From NCBI RefSeq assembly GCF_039526385.1, contig NZ_BAAAIX010000001.1, positions 86,303-150,302 of the forward strand: DNA of 64,000 nucleotides, in the 5' to 3' direction. Under the pieces are notes generated by a model. The model was not told the DNA's origin. It made no database searches and was given only the letters and a program-made list of their open reading frames with translations. Of this stretch, positions 24,798-35,308 are shown piece after piece. Each line of letters starts with the position of its first letter. The stretch's first letter is position 1. Origin of the DNA: Luteococcus peritonei. GTDB taxonomy: Bacteria > Actinomycetota > Actinomycetes > Propionibacteriales > Propionibacteriaceae. Position numbers and translations under genes: made by a program.

Positions 24798-26891
24798 ATG
24801 CGTCCCGTAGAAGACCTCCAGCGCGTCGTCGCCCCGTTCACGATGCAGGCCGGCTTCGAGCCCTCCGGTGACCAGCCGGCCGCCATCGACGAGCTGGAGC
24901 GCCGGATCCGCGCCGGCGAGCAGGACGTGGTCCTGCTGGGCGCCACCGGCACCGGCAAGACCGCGACGGTGGGCTGGCTGACCGAGCGGCTGCAGCGTCC
25001 CGTCCTGGTGATGCAGCCCAACAAGACGCTGGCCGCGCAGTACGCCAACGAGCTGCGCCAGTTCTTCCCGGACAATGCCGTGGAGTACTTCGTCAGCTAC
25101 TACGACTACTACCAGCCCGAGGCCTACGTCCCGCAGACGGACACCTACATCGAGAAGGACTCCTCGCTCAACGAGGAGGTGGAGCGGCTGCGGCACTCCA
25201 CCACCGCCAGCCTGCTCACCCGGCGCGACGTGATCGTGGTGGCCACCGTCTCGGCCATCTACGGCCTGGGCACCCCGGAGGAGTACGTCGACCGGATGGT
25301 GCGGCTCAAGGTGGGCGAGGAGATCGAGCGGGAGGCGCTGCTGCGCCGCCTGGTGGAGATCCAGTACGCCCGCAACGACCTGGCCGGCACCCGCGGCACC
25401 TTCCGGGTGCGCGGCGACACCCTCGAGGTCTTCCCGATGTACGAGGAGAATGCGGTGCGCATCGAGTTCTTCGGCGACGAGATCGAGGCGCTCAGCACCA
25501 TGCACCCGCTCACCGGGGAGGTGCTGAGCAATGACCAGGAGATCTACGTCTTCCCGGCCACCCACTACGTCGCCGGCCCGCAGCGCATGGAGAAGGCGAT
25601 CGGCACCATCGAGACCGAGCTGGAGGAGCGACTCACCGAGCTGCACGAGCAGAACAAGCTGCTCGAGGAGCAGCGGTTGCGGATGCGCACCACCTACGAC
25701 ATCGAGATGATGCGCCAGATCGGTTCCTGCTCCGGCATCGAGAACTACTCGCGGCACATGGACGGTCGTGCCCCGGGCAGCCCGCCCCACACCCTGCTGG
25801 ACTTCTTCCCGGAGGACTTCCTGCTGGTGATCGACGAGTCGCACGTCACCGTGCCGCAGATCGGCGGCATGTACGAGGGCGACGCCTCCCGCAAGCGCAC
25901 CCTGGTGGACCACGGCTTCCGGCTGCCCAGCGCCATGGACAACCGGCCGCTGCGCTTCGAGGAGTTCGCGGAGCGGATCGGGCAGACCGTCTACCTCTCG
26001 GCCACCCCCGGCGACTACGAGATGGCCCGCTCCGACGGCTTCGTGGAGCAGATCATCCGCCCCACCGGCCTGGTGGACCCGGAGATCATCGTGAAGCCCA
26101 CCAAGGGCCAGATCGACGACCTGATGGGCGAGATCCGCCAGCGCGTCGAGCGCAACGAGCGCGTGCTGGTCACCACGCTGACCAAGAAGATGAGCGAGGA
26201 CCTGACCGACTACCTGATGGAGAACGGGGTCCGCACCCGCTACCTGCACTCCGAGGTGGACACCCTGCGCCGCGTCGAGCTGCTGCGCGAGCTGCGGCTG
26301 GGCGAGTACGACGTGCTGGTGGGCATCAACCTGCTGCGCGAGGGCCTGGACCTGCCCGAGGTGAGCCTGGTGGCCATCCTGGATGCCGACAAGGAGGGCT
26401 TCCTGCGCTCGGACCGCTCGCTGATCCAGACCATCGGCCGTGCCGCGCGAAATGTCGCCGGCCAGGTGCACATGTACGCGGACAGGATCACGCCGTCCAT
26501 GGAGCGCGCCATCGACGAGACCAACCGTCGTCGCGCCAAGCAGATCGCCTACAACACCGAGCACGGGATCGACCCGCAGCCGCTGCGCAAGAAGATCGCC
26601 GACATCACCGACATGCTCGCCCGCGAGGACGCCGACACCCAGGAGCTGGTGAGCAAGGCCCAGCCGAAGGGCCGCAGCCCCAAGTCCCCGGTGCCCGGCG
26701 TGGTGGAGAAGGCCCGCGGCCTGGACACCTCGAACATGGCGGTCAGCGAGCTGGCCGACCTGGTGCAGGAGCTCACCGAGCAGATGCACACCGCCGCGGC
26801 CGAGCTGCAGTTCGAGCTGGCCGCCCGGCTGCGCGACGAGGTCGGTGACCTGAAGAAGGAGCTGCGCGGGATGATCGAGGCGAACCGCTAG
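24798..26891 (+). CDS. uvrB: Excinuclease ABC subunit UvrB
   Basis: Damage-verifying helicase-like subunit of nucleotide excision repair that loads with UvrA and recruits UvrC. 697 residues from ATG 24798. Walker A is GATGTGKTATVGWL. The beta-hairpin that inserts behind lesions is present in YYDYYQPEAYVPQ and RLRHSTTASLLTR. The helicase motif is IDESHVTVPQIGGMYEGD. Helicase motifs V and VI occur in INLLREGLDLPEVSLVAI and IQTIGRAARN. A C-terminal UVR domain (LQFELAARLRDEVGDLKKEL) interacts with UvrC. Promoter type is shared with polA, uvrA and uvrC. Confidence 0.98.
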   Translation: MRPVEDLQRVVAPFTMQAGFEPSGDQPAAIDELERRIRAGEQDVVLLGATGTGKTATVGWLTERLQRPVLVMQPNKTLAAQYANELRQFFPDNAVEYFVSYYDYYQPEAYVPQTDTYIEKDSSLNEEVERLRHSTTASLLTRRDVIVVATVSAIYGLGTPEEYVDRMVRLKVGEEIEREALLRRLVEIQYARNDLAGTRGTFRVRGDTLEVFPMYEENAVRIEFFGDEIEALSTMHPLTGEVLSNDQEIYVFPATHYVAGPQRMEKAIGTIETELEERLTELHEQNKLLEEQRLRMRTTYDIEMMRQIGSCSGIENYSRHMDGRAPGSPPHTLLDFFPEDFLLVIDESHVTVPQIGGMYEGDASRKRTLVDHGFRLPSAMDNRPLRFEEFAERIGQTVYLSATPGDYEMARSDGFVEQIIRPTGLVDPEIIVKPTKGQIDDLMGEIRQRVERNERVLVTTLTKKMSEDLTDYLMENGVRTRYLHSEVDTLRRVELLRELRLGEYDVLVGINLLREGLDLPEVSLVAILDADKEGFLRSDRSLIQTIGRAARNVAGQVHMYADRITPSMERAIDETNRRRAKQIAYNTEHGIDPQPLRKKIADITDMLAREDADTQELVSKAQPKGRSPKSPVPGVVEKARGLDTSNMAVSELADLVQELTEQMHTAAAELQFELAARLRDEVGDLKKELRGMIEANR

Positions 26892-26906
26892 CCCGTCAGC
26901 GGGGCC

Positions 26907-27479
26907 TCACAGCGTGTAGCGGACCTTCGAGAAGCGGTCCTGCCCGATCACCTGCGTCCTGCCCTCGAAGCGCGCGGGCAGGTCCCGGGTCTCGACGTAG
27001 TCCTTGGAGACGCGCGCCAGCTGCTGGGTGGCGCCCTTCTCCACCAGGTAGTAGGCGTCCCGGTTCGACAGGCCGTCGGCGGCCCAGATCACGCCGGGCT
27101 GGGTGATGAAGTCCAGCAGGTTCTCCCACCGGGTCATCTCGCGGCGCCGCAGCAGCGGGTGGATCACCTCGGCGTCGGGGTGCACCTCGCGCACCGCCAT
27201 GTCCTGCTTCGAGCGGGCCGGCTTCACCTTCCGGTAGGAGTCGAGCACGATCGGCACCCGTACCGCCTCGGCCGAGAAGGGCCGGTCGGTGCGCACCAGC
27301 GAGTCGATGGAGCAGTCGAGCAGGTCGGCCAGCGCGGCCAGGTTGACGATGTCGGGCATGCCCTTGTCCGACTCCCACTTCGTGATCGCCTGGCGCGAGA
27401 CGCACAGCGCCTGGGCCAGGTCGGCCTGGGTCATGCCGGCGCGGTTGCGGGCCTCGCGGAGCTTGCTGCCGAGGGTCAT
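26907..27479 (-). CDS. XRE-family HTH transcriptional regulator
   Basis: DNA-binding protein of 190 residues from ATG 27479, with GGAAGGA about 9 nt upstream. The N-terminal Cro/C1-type HTH spans about residues 4-60 (LREARNRAGMTQADLAQALCVSRQAITKWESDKGMPDI). The C-terminal ~120 residues contain charged, aromatic-rich segments (YRKVKPARSKQDM, RWENLLDFITQPG) that I do not assign to a ligand-binding family. The last 15 bp before its stop abut uvrB convergently. A TAGTGT -10-like hexamer and a GTGT-N5-ACAC dyad lie about 50 nt upstream of the start, so autoregulation is possible. Target genes are unknown. Confidence 0.85.
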   Translation of the reverse strand: MTLGSKLREARNRAGMTQADLAQALCVSRQAITKWESDKGMPDIVNLAALADLLDCSIDSLVRTDRPFSAEAVRVPIVLDSYRKVKPARSKQDMAVREVHPDAEVIHPLLRRREMTRWENLLDFITQPGVIWAADGLSNRDAYYLVEKGATQQLARVSKDYVETRDLPARFEGRTQVIGQDRFSKVRYTL

Positions 27480-27610
27480 GGTGGGTGTCCTTCCAGGGTC
27501 CGGGATCCGTCTCTCGGACCGCCGTGTTCATCACACTAGGGATGGATCGCCGGCTCCGTCCCGGTCATGGCAGGCCCCGGCCCGCCACCCTTCGTGGCCG
27601 GGGACGCGAC

Positions 27611-27639
27611 AGCCCGTGCCACGCAGCGTGGCACGGGCT
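27611..27639 (-). terminator. Hairpin terminator after terC
   Basis: A 12-bp perfect stem (AGCCCGTGCCAC with its complement) with 5-nt loop GCAGC, 20 bp downstream of the terC stop on the minus strand. Confidence 0.8.
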
Positions 27640-27658
27640 GACAAGGCAGGACGAGAGG

Positions 27659-28636
27659 TCAGTGGGCCTCTTCGATCTCCTCGGCGGTCATGTTGCGGGT
27701 CTTCATCAGGCTGAGCACGGCGGTCAGGACCAGGGTCACGATGATGACGCCCAGGCTGAGCTCGATGCCGATCTCGGCCCAGTCGCCCACCAGGTGGTAG
27801 TGGTGCGCGGCGTGCAGGACCAGCTTGACGCCGATGAAGGCCAGGATGATCGACAGGCCGATGGGCAGGTAGACCAGCTTCTTCAGCAGGCCGCCCAGCA
27901 GGAAGTAGAGCTGGCGCAGGCCCATCAGCGCGAAGACGTTCGCGGTGAAGACCAGGTAGGGCTCCTGGGTCAGGCCGTAGATCGCGGGGATCGAGTCCAG
28001 GGCGAAGAGCAGGTCGGTGGAGCCCAGCGCCACGATCACCAGGAACATCGGGGTCATGAAGCGCTTGGCGTCGATCTTCACCGAGGTCTTGGTGCCGTGC
28101 CAGTCGTCGGTGAAGGGGAAGGTCCGCTTCACCCAGCGGATGGCCATGTTCTCCGTGGCCTCGTCGTCGTGGTCCTTCTCGAAGAAGTCCTTGACCAGGT
28201 CGAAGGCGGTGTAGAGCAGGAAGGCGCCGAAGGCGAAGAAGATCCAGGCGAAGCGCTCGATCATGGCGGCGCCCAGGGCGATGAAGATGCCGCGGAAGAC
28301 CAGCGCCAGGATGATGCCGACCAGCAGCGCGTACTGCTGCAGGTGCCGCGGCACCTTCATCTTGGCCATGATGATCAGGAAGATGAACAGGTTGTCCAGG
28401 CTGAGGCTGTACTCGGTCAGCCAGCCCGCGAAGAACTCCTTGCCGTAGCGAGGTCCCGCGAAGTGGCTGACGCCCAGGCCGAACAGGATGGCGGCGGCGA
28501 TGATGGCCACCACGACGATGGTGCACTCCTTCATCGACGGCTCGTGGGGCTTGCGCCCGACCACGATGACGTCGAAGAGCAGGACGGCGGCCATGATGCC
28601 GATGGTGATCAGCCACGTTGAGATGTGGATGTCCAT
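27659..28636 (-). CDS. terC: TerC-family integral membrane protein (putative Mn2+ exporter/metal homeostasis)
   Basis: Polytopic protein of the TerC/Alx family, 325 residues from ATG 28636 with GAAAGG upstream. A longer in-frame GTG start would overlap the riboswitch and is rejected. About nine hydrophobic helices. The family acidic motifs are SLSLDNLFIFLIIM and STDLLFALDSIPAIYG, whose Asp residues are thought to bind metal, and NVFALMGLRQLYFLLGG. Characterised relatives export or buffer Mn2+. The yybP-ykoY-like leader immediately upstream supports manganese control. Confidence 0.92.
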   Translation of the reverse strand: MDIHISTWLITIGIMAAVLLFDVIVVGRKPHEPSMKECTIVVVAIIAAAILFGLGVSHFAGPRYGKEFFAGWLTEYSLSLDNLFIFLIIMAKMKVPRHLQQYALLVGIILALVFRGIFIALGAAMIERFAWIFFAFGAFLLYTAFDLVKDFFEKDHDDEATENMAIRWVKRTFPFTDDWHGTKTSVKIDAKRFMTPMFLVIVALGSTDLLFALDSIPAIYGLTQEPYLVFTANVFALMGLRQLYFLLGGLLKKLVYLPIGLSIILAFIGVKLVLHAAHHYHLVGDWAEIGIELSLGVIIVTLVLTAVLSLMKTRNMTAEEIEEAH

Positions 28637-28663
28637 GCGGGACCTTTCGGGATTGGTGACGTA

Positions 28664-28766
28664 GGGGGTCTGCCAGGAGGTCTCGTCCGCCACCGGGGTG
28701 GCTGCAGGCCGGAGAAATGTCCTCGTGCTGACGACCTGCGGGTTGCTGGATTACTCCCCTCCAACC
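28664..28766 (-). ncRNA. yybP-ykoY (Mn2+) riboswitch upstream of terC
   Basis: Read on the minus strand, the leader contains GGGGAGTA, then GGTCGTCAGCACGAGGA (consensus CGUCAUCACGA region), an internal CCGG stem, and ends with CTGGCAGACCCC (consensus UGGCgAGACC). This order is the hallmark of the yybP-ykoY manganese riboswitch, which often precedes terC genes. A TAGGAT -10 (minus strand, 28786-28781) places the transcript start just before it. The call rests on recognisable conserved segments; no covariance model was run. Confidence 0.85.
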
Positions 28767-28836
28767 AGAGCATCGCATGGATCCTACCGCGAGCCGGCAC
28801 CGTGCCGCCTGTTGGCGGCCCTGGGCAGGGGGCCGC

Positions 28837-30129
28837 TCACACCTCGGCGAGGTCCACGTGGCGTCCCTCCCGCACCAGCAGCACGGCCGTCGCGGTGATC
28901 GCGAAGGCGGCCAGGTAGGCCAGCATGACCGGCGTCACCGAGTGGTAGCGGCGCATCAGGTCCGCGGCCAGCAGCGGCGTGAAGCCGGCCCCCAGGGTGG
29001 AGGCGGTCTGGTAGGCCAGCGAGGTGCCGGTGTAGCGGACCTCGGTGGGGAAGAGCTCGGACAGGAAGGCGGTGTAGGGGCCGAACAGGGCGCCCTGCAC
29101 CAGGGCCTGGCCCGCGATGATGGCCACGGCGGTCCCGGCCACCGTCCCGGAGTCCAGGGCGCGCAGCAGCGGCAGCGCCAGCACGGCGCCCAGCAGGCAG
29201 GTGCTGAGCATCACCGTGCGGCGTCCGACCTTGTCCGAGATCCAGGCGGCGAAGGCCATCACCACGAACATGCCCAGCGGTGCCCACGCCTTGATGTCCA
29301 GGATGGCGGCCTGCGGCACCTTGAGCTGACGGGCGTGCTGCACCGCCCAGACCGAGAGGATGCCCTGGGTGGCGAAGCCCGCGATGCCGGCCAGCACGCC
29401 CAGCACGAGGACCCGCCAGTGCCGGGTGAAGACCTCGGTGGCGGGGGTACGACGAGCCTCGGCCCGCTCCTGCAGCTCCTGGAAGAGCGGCGTCTCCGCC
29501 ACGCGCACCCGCACCAGCATGCCGACGGCCAGCAGCACGATGGACAGCAGGAAGGGGATGCGCCAGCCCCAGGCCAGGAACTGCTCCGGCGACAGGGAAC
29601 GGCTGAAGACGCCCATCACGAAGGCGGCCAGGAAGGAGCCGGCCGGCCCGCCGAGGTTGGCGAAGGAGGCCGCGAAACCACGCCGTGCCCCCGGGGCGTG
29701 CTCGACGGCCACCAGCACGGCCCCGCCGATCTCACCGCCCAGCCCGATGCCCTGCAGGACGCGCAGCAGGAGCAGCAGCAGGGGAGCGGCCACCCCGATG
29801 GAGCGTTGGTCCGGCAGCAGGCCGATGCCCACCGAGGCCAGGCCCATCATCATCATGGTGATGACCAGCATCTTCTTGCGGCCCAGGGTGTCGCCGAACT
29901 GGCCGAAGATCCAGCCGCCCAACGGCCGCGCCAGGTATCCCACCGCGAAGGTGGCGAAGCCGGCGACGGTGGCCATGCCGGGGGTGAGGTTGTTGAAGAA
30001 GACCTTGTCGAAGACCAGCGAGGTGGCCAACGCGTAGAGCAGGAAGTCGTAGAACTCGATGGCCGAGCCCATGAAGCTGGAGAACAGGATCCGCCGCATC
30101 TGCGGGGAGTTCATCGGGGAAGTGGTCAC
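28837..30129 (-). CDS. MFS transporter, metabolite:H+ symporter (MHS) family
   Basis: Twelve-helix major facilitator, 430 residues. Family hallmarks are GSAIEFYDFLLYAL in helix 1, ARPLGGWIFGQFGDTLGRKKML between helices 2 and 3, RVLQGIGLGGEIGGAVL in helix 4, and ELFPTEVRYTGTSLAYQ. These match the MHS group that imports shikimate, proline/betaine, citrate or alpha-ketoglutarate with protons; the substrate cannot be read. GTG 30129 has TAGCGT (minus, 30141-30136) exactly 6 nt upstream and no ribosome binding site, so it is probably leaderless. An ATG five codons in (30114) is possible. Confidence 0.88.
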   Translation of the reverse strand: MTTSPMNSPQMRRILFSSFMGSAIEFYDFLLYALATSLVFDKVFFNNLTPGMATVAGFATFAVGYLARPLGGWIFGQFGDTLGRKKMLVITMMMMGLASVGIGLLPDQRSIGVAAPLLLLLLRVLQGIGLGGEIGGAVLVAVEHAPGARRGFAASFANLGGPAGSFLAAFVMGVFSRSLSPEQFLAWGWRIPFLLSIVLLAVGMLVRVRVAETPLFQELQERAEARRTPATEVFTRHWRVLVLGVLAGIAGFATQGILSVWAVQHARQLKVPQAAILDIKAWAPLGMFVVMAFAAWISDKVGRRTVMLSTCLLGAVLALPLLRALDSGTVAGTAVAIIAGQALVQGALFGPYTAFLSELFPTEVRYTGTSLAYQTASTLGAGFTPLLAADLMRRYHSVTPVMLAYLAAFAITATAVLLVREGRHVDLAEV

Positions 30130-30182
30130 CGGGGCACGCTAGCGGCGTGCGGCCGGGCCCCGGAAGGGCTTTCGCCCAGCGG

Positions 30183-30812
30183 TCACCAGCCGCGTTCGCG
30201 CCACTCGGCCAGGTGCGGGCGCTCGGCGCCCAGCGTCGTGTGGTCGCCGTGGCCGGGCCAGACCACCGCGTCGTCGCCATGGCGAGCGAAGAGCTCGCGC
30301 TCCACGTCGTCCAGCAGGCTGGTGAAGTCCTCCGCAGACCCGGTCTTGCCCACGCCGCCGGGGAACAGGCTGTCGCCGGTGAAGAGCTGCACGCCGGCCT
30401 CGCCGGCGTCCACCACCAGCGCGATGGAGCCTGGGGTGTGACCCACCAGGCCGACCACGCTGATGGTGCGTCGGCCCAGGGTGAGGCTGTCTCCGGTCCA
30501 CAGCGGCTCGCAGGCCACGCCGGTGGCCTGCTCGATGGCCTGCGCGTCGGGCCGGCCGGCGACGGTGCGTGCGCCGGTGGCGGCGGCCAGCTCGGCGAGC
30601 GCCTGGACGTGGTCGTGGTGGCGGTGGGTGGTGACGATGGTCTCCACCGTCACCCCGGAGACCAGGTCGAGCAGGGCGGGGGCGTCGTCGGCGGCGTCCA
30701 CCAGCAGGGCGCGGCCCGAGGCCTCACGCAGCAGGTAGGCATTGTTCGACATCGGGCCGACCACGGCCACGTCGAGGTAGAGGTCGTCGGCCAGTTGGCG
30801 GGTGGTGGTCAT
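30183..30812 (-). CDS. MBL-fold metallohydrolase (glyoxalase II-like)
   Basis: Metallo-beta-lactamase-fold hydrolase, 209 residues from ATG 30812, which overlaps the stop of the upstream isomerase gene (ATGA). The zinc motif is THRHHDH, with later ligands in GHTPGSIAL, FTGDSLFPGGVGKTG and WPGHGDHT. Closest in pattern to hydroxyacylglutathione hydrolases. In a mycothiol-using actinobacterium it may act on mycothiol thioesters, which its coupling to a mycothiol-type isomerase gene supports. That substrate is inference. Confidence 0.87.
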   Translation of the reverse strand: MTTTRQLADDLYLDVAVVGPMSNNAYLLREASGRALLVDAADDAPALLDLVSGVTVETIVTTHRHHDHVQALAELAAATGARTVAGRPDAQAIEQATGVACEPLWTGDSLTLGRRTISVVGLVGHTPGSIALVVDAGEAGVQLFTGDSLFPGGVGKTGSAEDFTSLLDDVERELFARHGDDAVVWPGHGDHTTLGAERPHLAEWRERGW

Positions 30813-31552
30813 GGCAGCTCCAGGTTCTCGATCTCGGGGGCGCCCACCAGGGCCTCGGCATCGCCGCGGCCGGTGAGCCAGCCCAGCAGGGCGGCATCGC
30901 TGCCGTGCACCTCCGGGCCCTCCTCGCCGGCACCCACCCGGGTCCGCAGGCCGGAGGTGCTGGCGATCCGGAGGGTGGGGAAGTCCTCGCGGCCGGACAG
31001 CCGCAGGCAGTGCCATTCCAGCAGCCAGCGGGCGATGTCGGCGGCCACGTCGGTGGCGGTGAAGCCGCAGTCCAGGTCGATGTGGTGCAGCACCACCTCG
31101 TTCAGCCGGGCGACGGGCAGCCAGTTGACCGGCATCCGAAGCCCGGGCGCCAGCAGCACCTCGTCGTCGGCCCCCGACTCCTCGAGGTAGCCGAAGACGC
31201 TGTTGAGCATGCCGGCCGAGGTGTCCAGGTCGATCTGCAGCTCCAGGGCGCCGCGCAGCGAGCCCTGCTCCAGCTCGCGCTCCCGCTCCGCCTGGTCCGG
31301 GTAGAGCTGGGCAGGGTTGTGGGTCAGGAAGCCGTGCACCACCCGGGTCAGCGCGTCGGCATTGCGTGCCAGGTGGGTGGCGACGTGGGCCCGGGTCCAG
31401 CCCGGCAGCCGGCTGTCCTGCTGCCAGTCCTCGTCGGAGATGGCGATGGTGCTGCCCAGCAGGTTCTGGGTGGCCTCGCGCTTGCGCCGCCGCAGCTGCG
31501 CCATCGTCGCACTGATCGGCAGGGCTGCCGAGTCGTGGGACGAGGAGCTCAT
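30809..31552 (-). CDS. Mycothiol-dependent maleylpyruvate isomerase family protein (DinB-like)
   Basis: 247-residue protein of the MDMPI/DinB_2 superfamily. LPGWTRAHVATHLARNADALTRVV is the diagnostic N-terminal motif with the metal-binding His. ARLNEVVLHHIDLDCG supplies the second His group, and the C-terminal domain contains AALLGWLTGRGD. Family members use mycothiol as a cofactor or conjugating thiol in isomerisation or S-transfer; the exact reaction is unknown here. TAGGTT (minus, 31564-31559) lies 6 nt before the ATG (leaderless). Divergent from uvrA and coupled to the MBL hydrolase. Confidence 0.87.
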   Translation of the reverse strand: MSSSSHDSAALPISATMAQLRRRKREATQNLLGSTIAISDEDWQQDSRLPGWTRAHVATHLARNADALTRVVHGFLTHNPAQLYPDQAERERELEQGSLRGALELQIDLDTSAGMLNSVFGYLEESGADDEVLLAPGLRMPVNWLPVARLNEVVLHHIDLDCGFTATDVAADIARWLLEWHCLRLSGREDFPTLRIASTSGLRTRVGAGEEGPEVHGSDAALLGWLTGRGDAEALVGAPEIENLELP

Positions 31553-31657
31553 GCGACCAACCTAACGAACCAGCGCCTCCGGAGCGAGCCTCCGCAACCG
31601 GTTTCCGACGGGACCCAGGCGGCGCCGCGGTCCACCCGGCGGGTGGGAGCCCGGGAA

Positions 31658-31680
31658 TTGTCGGTGGGGCGCCCTACTCT
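31658..31680 (+). promoter_or_regulatory. uvrA DNA-damage (RecA-NDp/PafBC-type) leaderless promoter
   Basis: TTGTCGGTG, 8 bp and TACTCT is an exact fit to the mycobacterial consensus tTGTCRgtg-N8-TAnnnT. The -10 ends 7 nt before the uvrA GTG. It is the best match of the four in this window. Confidence 0.82.
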
Positions 31681-31687
31681 TGGGGGC

Positions 31688-34702
<3,015 letters not shown>

Positions 34703-34736
34703 GCCGAGGGCCGCTCCCACGGCCGATGGACGTGAG

Positions 34737-34768
34737 AACGGCGCCCTGCAGGAATGCCGGGCGCCGTT
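34737..34768. terminator. Hairpin terminator between uvrA and the Rieske gene
   Basis: A perfect 10-bp stem AACGGCGCCC/GGGCGCCGTT around a 12-nt loop, 34 bp after the uvrA stop and 38 bp after the convergent Rieske stop. Confidence 0.75.
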
Positions 34769-34806
34769 CGTCGTGCTGACTGGCCGGGAGCTCCGGCCGT
34801 GGGGAC

Positions 34807-35205
34807 TCAGGCGGTGATGCTGACCTTGTCGCCACTGGCCTTGGCGGTGGCCTTGCCCAGACCCGCGGTCGCCGGGCCGCTGAGTCGCGAGCCGTCGCTG
34901 ATCGAGAAGCGGGAGTCGTGGCAGGTGCAGATGATCTCGGACTCCACCACCTTGCTCACGTCGCAGCCGGCGTGCGGGCAGGCGCGGACGAAGGCGCAGA
35001 AGCTCCCCTTGGTGGGCTGGGTGACGACGTAGTTGGTGCCCTCCAGGATCTTGCCGGAGCCCACCGGGACGTCGGCAGCGGCCACCTCGGCGGGGCCGGT
35101 GGTCTTCTTCTCGGGGGCGGAGCAGCCAACGAGGGCGGTGGCGCCCACCCCGGCGGCGGCCAGGCCGCCGGTCCTCAGCAGGTCGCGACGGGTTGCGGGG
35201 GTCAT
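34807..35205 (-). CDS. Rieske [2Fe-2S] lipoprotein with Tat-type signal
   Basis: Exported iron-sulphur protein of 132 residues. The N-terminus has a twin-arginine-like RRDLLRTGG followed by a hydrophobic stretch and lipobox LVGC with Cys28 as the lipidation site. The Rieske motifs are complete: Cys76-x-His78 and Cys93-x2-His96 as cluster ligands, with Cys81 and Cys95 placed to form the stabilising disulphide. No other redox domain is present, so it is a stand-alone carrier on the outer face of the membrane; its partner is unknown. TAGGGT (minus, 35260-35255) is a candidate -10, and GAGAGGA serves as ribosome binding site. Divergent from uvrC. Confidence 0.88.
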   Translation of the reverse strand: MTPATRRDLLRTGGLAAAGVGATALVGCSAPEKKTTGPAEVAAADVPVGSGKILEGTNYVVTQPTKGSFCAFVRACPHAGCDVSKVVESEIICTCHDSRFSISDGSRLSGPATAGLGKATAKASGDKVSITA

Positions 35206-35278
35206 GGACGGTCCTCTCGGTCGACGATCTGGGCGCCGTGCGGCGCTGCGCCCACCCTAGCGCCGCGCTGCGACGGCA

Positions 35279-35301
35279 CTGTCACAGGGCCCGCCTAGAC
35301 T
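35279..35301 (+). promoter_or_regulatory. uvrC DNA-damage (RecA-NDp/PafBC-type) leaderless promoter
   Basis: The sequence cTGTCAcag, 8 bp and TAGACT keeps the TGTCR core, the N8 spacing and TAnnnT; only the outer gtg differs. The -10 ends 7 nt before the uvrC ATG. Confidence 0.68.
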
Positions 35302-35308
35302 GGCCGGC

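Noticed and set aside
28637..28693. A longer terC protein starting at GTG 28693
   Set aside because: It would begin inside the riboswitch; the ATG at 28636 has a ribosome binding site and the family-typical N-terminus.
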